From the NCBI GenBank assembly GCA_002067565.1, contig MVQZ01000333.1, positions 1 through 8,961 on the forward strand: DNA of 8,961 bases, given 5' to 3'. This document shows positions 5,626 through 8,961 of this stretch, one piece after another (position 1 is the stretch's first letter; each line of letters begins with the position of its first letter). Origin of the DNA: Methanobacterium sp. PtaU1.Bin242 (GTDB taxonomy: Archaea; Methanobacteriota; Methanobacteria; Methanobacteriales; Methanobacteriaceae). Position numbers and translations under genes: made by a program. The notes under the pieces were generated by a model. It made no database searches. It had not been told where the DNA came from and was given only the letters and a program-made list of their open reading frames with translations.

Positions 5626-6197
5626 GCTTCCACTATCAGTAGCGTTGTTCGCTCCATCAGAGCCCGGGTAATATCTCCTGCAGTATTTACTTCCAGATCA
5701 GAAATTCCATAAATACTCTTTAAAACAGTATTATCTGGCTTTATAACATCATCATCCCTTTTGCCTAATAGGGATTCCATTTGATCCATTAGATCATTAC
5801 TACAACCTACAGCAACAGCACATATATTTATTTCGCCATTTTTTATCCCTAAAATGTTAATAGCCTTTGATATTTGCCTTTGAGCTGATGCACGAACACA
5901 TATTTCCAGTCCCAAATCCTGGGCAATGTTCTGATGTCGTTTAAATGCCTTAATAGCATGAAGAGTGGCATGAATAATATGTTCCGACCCGGCAATTCCA
6001 TCAGCATTTAAAAGTTGGACAGTACAATCTTTATCTGTGTTTTCTCCAGATAACTCTCGCTTCACCGTTTTTCTGCTTATCTCTTTAACTTTTTGCATTA
6101 TTTCTTGATAATCATTTATGCTGGATTTGAAACCTGCTATTTTTATTTGATATCCACTATTTCCATCAACATTACATCCCAAATTGTCCATCAACAT
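5622..6197 (-). CDS. cgi121: KEOPS complex subunit Cgi121
   Basis: This is the Cgi121 subunit of KEOPS (with Kae1, Bud32 and Pcc1), which makes N6-threonylcarbamoyl-adenosine at position 37 of ANN-decoding tRNAs. Cgi121 binds the kinase Bud32 and helps hold tRNA. The 191-residue frame carries the family hallmark at about 69-130: AGSEHIIHATLHAIKAFKR, NIAQDLGLEICVRASAQRQIS and the strand INICAVAV. The first recognisable core strand is YQIKIAGF (16-23). The N-terminus is abnormal. The frame opens at ATG 6197 (or 6191) inside a 25-bp tandem repeat. The start that gives the natural-looking MDIIECNVDG sequence (ATG 6241) is out of frame with the body because of two extra repeat units. The working start overlaps the stop of that leader frame as TAATG. 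Gene order places it directly after leuA/cimA, probably cotranscribed. Confidence 0.88.
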   Translation of the reverse strand: MLMDNLGCNVDGNSGYQIKIAGFKSSINDYQEIMQKVKEISRKTVKRELSGENTDKDCTVQLLNADGIAGSEHIIHATLHAIKAFKRHQNIAQDLGLEICVRASAQRQISKAINILGIKNGEINICAVAVGCSNDLMDQMESLLGKRDDDVIKPDNTVLKSIYGISDLEVNTAGDITRALMERTTLLIVEA

Positions 6198-6237
6198 TAC
6201 ATCCCAAATTGTCCATCAACATTACATTCTATAATGT
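6163..6237. repeat. 25-bp tandem repeat (three units) at the 5' end of cgi121
   Basis: Units lie at 6163-6187, 6188-6212 and 6213-6237. The first two are identical. The third shares the first 15 bases (CCATCAACATTACAT on the plus strand) and then differs at half of the last ten. Each of the first two units carries on the minus strand GGGATGTAATGTTGATGG, which is an SD-like GGGATG, TAATG and further ATG/TTG codons. The unit length is 25, not a multiple of three, so each gain or loss shifts the reading frame relative to ATG 6241. Three in-place units is too few, and spacers are absent, for CRISPR. Confidence 0.9.
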
Positions 6238-6241
6238 CCAT
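6197..6241 (-). other. 14-codon leader ORF overlapping the cgi121 start (remnant of the original N-terminus)
   Basis: From ATG 6241, 24 bases after the leuA/cimA stop, the minus strand reads MDIIECNVDGQFGM and stops at TAA 6199-6197. Its last base is the A of the cgi121 ATG (TAATG). The first ten residues fit smoothly onto NSGYQIKIAGF if two repeat units are removed, so this is probably the ancestral Cgi121 N-terminus cut short by the duplication. Ribosomes finishing here could reinitiate on cgi121. No strong Shine-Dalgarno site precedes ATG 6241. Confidence 0.55.
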
Positions 6242-6265
6242 TTCATAATGATTTGAATTTTTAAC

Positions 6266-7768
6266 CTATAAATCCCCTTCTTTTATCTTTTTTACAAATT
6301 TACTGCTTAATATTTTATTTATTCCACCAATATATGCTTCTACACTGGCCATTATGATATCTGGCTGTGTGCTGCGTGCTGTGACGATGTTACCGTCATG
6401 TTTAAGCTTTACAACCACATCGATCAGAGCATCGGTACCTCCGGTGATGGCATCCACATGATATTCTTCCAGCTCGATATCTGCAAAGTCTTTTATACTT
6501 TTCCTTATGGCCACTATGGCTGCGTCCACAGGCCCTATACCAATACCTGCCTCCAAAACCTCGTTACTGTCTATGTTAAGTTTCACGGATGCTGTGGGAG
6601 TGACCTTGTTTCCAGATACTATGGTAAGCTCATCCAGCTCAACCACTTTCTCAGACATTAATCCCAGCACATCCTCAGTGATAGCCTGTAAATCCACATC
6701 AGTAACACATTTACCCATATCACCCAGGGCTTTTATTCTGGAGAATATTTGCTGGAATTTCTCATCATCCACTCTCAATCCCATCTCCTGGATGCGTTTG
6801 CGGATGATGTGGGATCCTACATGTTTTCCCATTACAAATCTTCTCTTATGGCCTACCAGTTCCGGCGTTATGGGTTCATAGGTCTCTGCTTTCTTTATCA
6901 CTCCATCAGCATGTATTCCTGATTCATGGGCAAATGCATTTTCCCCCACTATGGCCTTGTTGGGCTGTATATGAACACCGGTGATTCTGGCAACCATTCT
7001 AGAGATTTCATAGAGCATTTCAAAATTTATACTGGTTTTTACCTGATACAGTGAATATAGTGCCATCACAGTCTCTTCTAAAGATGCATTTCCTGCTCTT
7101 TCTCCTATTCCATTAACCGTTACATGGGCCTGGCCTGCCCCTGCCCTTAATCCTGAAAGTGAATTGGCCACTGCCAGTCCAAAATCATTGTGGCAGTGCA
7201 CACTTAAGGGCACGCCGAGCTGGGAAAGACGTCCATAAAAGTCATAAGCTTTCTCCGGGGTTAACATTCCCACAGTGTCACAGGCACATATCCTTTTTGC
7301 ACCAGCATCAATCCCTTCCCGGAATAACTGGGTGAGATATTCAAAATCACTCCGGGTTGAATCTTCTGCAGATAATTCAACCAGCAAACCCTGATCAACC
7401 GCATATTTTGTGGTTTCAATGGCCAGGTTTTTAACTTCTTCCCTGGTTTTTCTTAATTTATGTTTAATGTGCAGATCTGAAGTGGGAACTACCAGATGCA
7501 CACTGTCCACCCCGCAATCCAGGGCAGAGTCCACATCACCTTTAACCGCCCGGGCAAAACTACATATCTCCGCAGATAAACCTTCAGAAACTACTTTCTT
7601 TATTCCCTCTCTTTCACCTTCTGAAGTTATGGCAGAACCAGCCTCAATAACATCAACTCCCAGTTCATCAAGTTTGATAGCTATCCTTAATTTCTCATCA
7701 GGAGTAAGAGAAACTCCCGGTGTTTGTTCACCGTCTCTAAGTGTGGTATCCAGTATTCTAACGTCCAA
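6266..7768 (-). CDS. leuA: 2-isopropylmalate synthase / (R)-citramalate synthase (LeuA/CimA family)
   Basis: A DRE-TIM metallolyase that condenses acetyl-CoA with a 2-oxoacid: 2-oxoisovalerate for leucine (LeuA) or pyruvate for isoleucine (CimA). Numbering from the start chosen here, LRDGEQTPG is at 10-18, the catalytic HCHND with metal-binding His191/His193 at 191-195, GIGERAGN at 220-227 and FAHESGIH at 279-286. The C-terminal allosteric domain covers about 385-500, with GGTDALIDVVVKL and STQPDIIMASVEAYIGGIN. I place the start at TTG 7768 (500 residues): AAGGGGAT lies just upstream, and MDVRILDTTLRDGEQ matches how archaeal homologues begin. TTG 7792 would add eight residues and has no ribosome site. 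Archaeal LeuA and CimA are so alike that reading cannot separate them; the wording of the C-terminus makes me favour LeuA. The related homocitrate synthase AksA is less likely. It is followed by cgi121. Confidence 0.85.
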   Translation of the reverse strand: MDVRILDTTLRDGEQTPGVSLTPDEKLRIAIKLDELGVDVIEAGSAITSEGEREGIKKVVSEGLSAEICSFARAVKGDVDSALDCGVDSVHLVVPTSDLHIKHKLRKTREEVKNLAIETTKYAVDQGLLVELSAEDSTRSDFEYLTQLFREGIDAGAKRICACDTVGMLTPEKAYDFYGRLSQLGVPLSVHCHNDFGLAVANSLSGLRAGAGQAHVTVNGIGERAGNASLEETVMALYSLYQVKTSINFEMLYEISRMVARITGVHIQPNKAIVGENAFAHESGIHADGVIKKAETYEPITPELVGHKRRFVMGKHVGSHIIRKRIQEMGLRVDDEKFQQIFSRIKALGDMGKCVTDVDLQAITEDVLGLMSEKVVELDELTIVSGNKVTPTASVKLNIDSNEVLEAGIGIGPVDAAIVAIRKSIKDFADIELEEYHVDAITGGTDALIDVVVKLKHDGNIVTARSTQPDIIMASVEAYIGGINKILSSKFVKKIKEGDL

Positions 7769-7870
7769 GGGATCCCCTTCTTTACTTTTCAAATCTTTTT
7801 TTTAATATTATCTATAATTAATATCAACTCATGAGAATAAGTCACTTTATTGATTATTGGCAGAATGGTT

Positions 7871-7888
7871 ATTATAAGATTTTATAAT
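7871..7888 (-). promoter_or_regulatory. Candidate promoter/dyad upstream of leuA
   Basis: ATTATAA (7871-7877) and TTATAAT (7882-7888) are 7-base inverted arms with a 4-base spacer, in the 147-base gap between trmG10 and the leuA start. On the minus strand the dyad contains TTATAAAA, a fair archaeal TATA element, so leuA may have its own promoter here, possibly occluded by a regulator. A second AT-rich candidate, TTGATATTAATTATAG, lies closer to the gene (around 7817-7832). AT-rich sequence gives such dyads easily. Confidence 0.3.
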
Positions 7889-7915
7889 CAATCATCCTCT
7901 AATGATCAGAAATAT

Positions 7916-8959
7916 CTAGATTTTCAAATTCTTGGATAATACAGATATAACCCGGGTTAAACTTTTATGCATTCTTATATGGTGCTGTTCTATTATTTCA
8001 AATTTTGTACCTTCCAACAATTTCCCTATATCCATATAATGTGGTGTGGCCATGCAAACACGGCCATCATCTTTTATTATGTCCTCTAAAGATAAAAGTG
8101 CCTCTCCACAGAGTCTTTGACTTTCTTCGCCCCTTGTTGAAGCAGAAATACCGTAGGGTGGGTCGGTGGCCACCCCATCTACTTTATAAGGGAGTTTTAG
8201 TTTTCTAACATCTGCTTGGAAAACATCATAATCATTTATATCACAATACATGAGGTTTTCTATTGTTCCTTTTACCATTTTAGGATCAATATCTGTGCCC
8301 ACCACCCTGGTGCCGATAATTCCCGCTTCTATAAGAATGCCTCCTGTGCCACAGAATGGATCTAATAATCTTTCTCCATTTTTTATGTGTGTCAGATTCA
8401 CCATACAACGGGCCAGTTTGGGGCTCATAGAACCAGGATAGAAAAAGGGTCTTTTATGGGGTTTTAACTCAAAGAAATGTTTTTTGGGAATTTTAAATAG
8501 TCTAATTCCCATGAAGGCCATATTTTCAATTAATACCATTCTTAAAAATATTTCGGGATTTTCCAGATTTACCTTAGCTTTATTTCCAATTTTAGATTTT
8601 ATTATCCCACCAATATCTCTTTCAAGTTCTAATGTGTTGATGTCGGATTTTTTTCCCATCTTCTTTATTCTTACCGCGTATTCACCTGTTACCACATTTT
8701 CCCAGGGGAATTTTTGAATTTCACTATTAATACTGGCTTTATCTGTACTTATAAAGATTTGAAAAATCTCATGAGTTAATGCAAGTCTTCTCAGGGATGA
8801 TTTAAACTTTAAGAATGATTTTTCTGAGATTTCCAGGATTAAAAATCCGTTAAATCTTTTTTTGATGGCAAACTTTATATTTTCCGCCTTTAAAACGGCT
8901 TTTAGTTCTGCCTCCGGCAGAGTTTGATGTTCAAGGGATAATATGAAGGCTATTTCCAT
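7916..8959 (-). CDS. tRNA (guanine(10)-N(2))-methyltransferase, THUMP-Rossmann type (Trm-G10/Trm11)
   Basis: This enzyme methylates (often dimethylates) the N2 of G10 in tRNA using S-adenosylmethionine. The 347 residues have the expected archaeal length and order: an N-terminal ferredoxin-like region (1-55); a THUMP domain (about 56-155, EYAVRIKK, ERDIGGIIKSKIG, FLRMVLIENMAFMGIRL); the linker LKPHKRPFFYPGSMSPKLARCMVNL (165-189); and the methyltransferase fold with motif I LLDPFCGTGGILIEAG (198-213), the adenosine-binding GTDIDPKMV (221-229), QADVRKL (248-254) and motif IV TDPPYG (265-270), the N2-guanine signature. The C-terminus HIRMHKSLTRVISVL (327-341) is typical. The start is ATG 8959, two bases inside the right edge, so the ribosome site and promoter are not visible. 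It lies upstream of leuA on the same strand and could be cotranscribed with it, though the gap contains a possible promoter. Confidence 0.9.
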   Translation of the reverse strand: MEIAFILSLEHQTLPEAELKAVLKAENIKFAIKKRFNGFLILEISEKSFLKFKSSLRRLALTHEIFQIFISTDKASINSEIQKFPWENVVTGEYAVRIKKMGKKSDINTLELERDIGGIIKSKIGNKAKVNLENPEIFLRMVLIENMAFMGIRLFKIPKKHFFELKPHKRPFFYPGSMSPKLARCMVNLTHIKNGERLLDPFCGTGGILIEAGIIGTRVVGTDIDPKMVKGTIENLMYCDINDYDVFQADVRKLKLPYKVDGVATDPPYGISASTRGEESQRLCGEALLSLEDIIKDDGRVCMATPHYMDIGKLLEGTKFEIIEQHHIRMHKSLTRVISVLSKNLKI

Positions 8960-8961
8960 AA

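Noticed and set aside
6163..6237. CRISPR-like array
   Set aside because: The three units are directly adjacent with no spacers and overlap the start of cgi121, so they are a simple tandem duplication.
6398..7805. Long plus-strand open frames opposite leuA
   Set aside because: They run antisense to a highly conserved enzyme gene, and their Ser/Thr-rich translations are typical complements of coding DNA.
1..8961. tRNA, rRNA, insertion sequence, phage or toxin-antitoxin genes
   Set aside because: Reading the intergenic stretches on both strands showed no cloverleaf-like sequence, transposase, integrase or small paired genes. All gaps are about 210 bases or shorter.

Overview
The window looks like chromosomal DNA of a low-GC methanogenic archaeon, most likely a Methanobacteriales (Methanobacterium-like) genome. 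The reasons are an archaeal Trm-G10/Trm11-type tRNA methyltransferase, the KEOPS subunit Cgi121, an archaeal-type LeuA/CimA synthase, Shine-Dalgarno sites of GGTGAT/GGAG type, frequent TTG starts and AT-rich TATA-like promoter elements. This is inferred from protein resemblance, not from a search.

Left part (1-2762, minus strand). A stand-alone GyrI-like effector-binding protein, an Fpg/Nei-like zinc-finger protein, a GNAT acetyltransferase with a YoaP-type tail and an MBL-fold hydrolase follow each other with gaps of 20-45 bases and look like one operon. The last gene is broken: MBL similarity stops just after the metal-binding motif THHHKDH. Beyond a small dyad, a different, unrecognised reading frame runs off the left edge. 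This looks like a rearrangement breakpoint. Fpg and YoaP-type GNAT proteins of this kind are familiar from Firmicutes, so lateral acquisition is possible.

Middle (2972-5511). A fusion protein carries a duplicated GyrI-like effector-binding domain followed by a TrmO/TsaA-type tRNA methyltransferase domain. It is transcribed divergently from a small winged-helix regulator, which is followed by a short DegT/StrS-like PLP enzyme. The shared 187-base promoter region holds two perfect palindromes, one touching the regulator's start codon.

Right part (5622-8959, minus strand). The order of transcription is Trm-G10 (tRNA G10 N2-methylation), LeuA/CimA (branched-chain amino-acid synthesis), then cgi121 (t6A synthesis). 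The 5' end of cgi121 contains three copies of a 25-bp tandem repeat. These throw the likely original start codon out of frame, leave a 14-codon leader ORF, and create an overlapping TAATG from which cgi121 can be translated.

Three tRNA-modification genes lie in about 6 kb, and two are linked biochemically: KEOPS/Cgi121 helps make t6A37, and TrmO-family enzymes N6-methylate t6A37. There is no tRNA, rRNA, CRISPR array, transposase or phage gene in the window. No stretch longer than about 210 bases lacks a gene.
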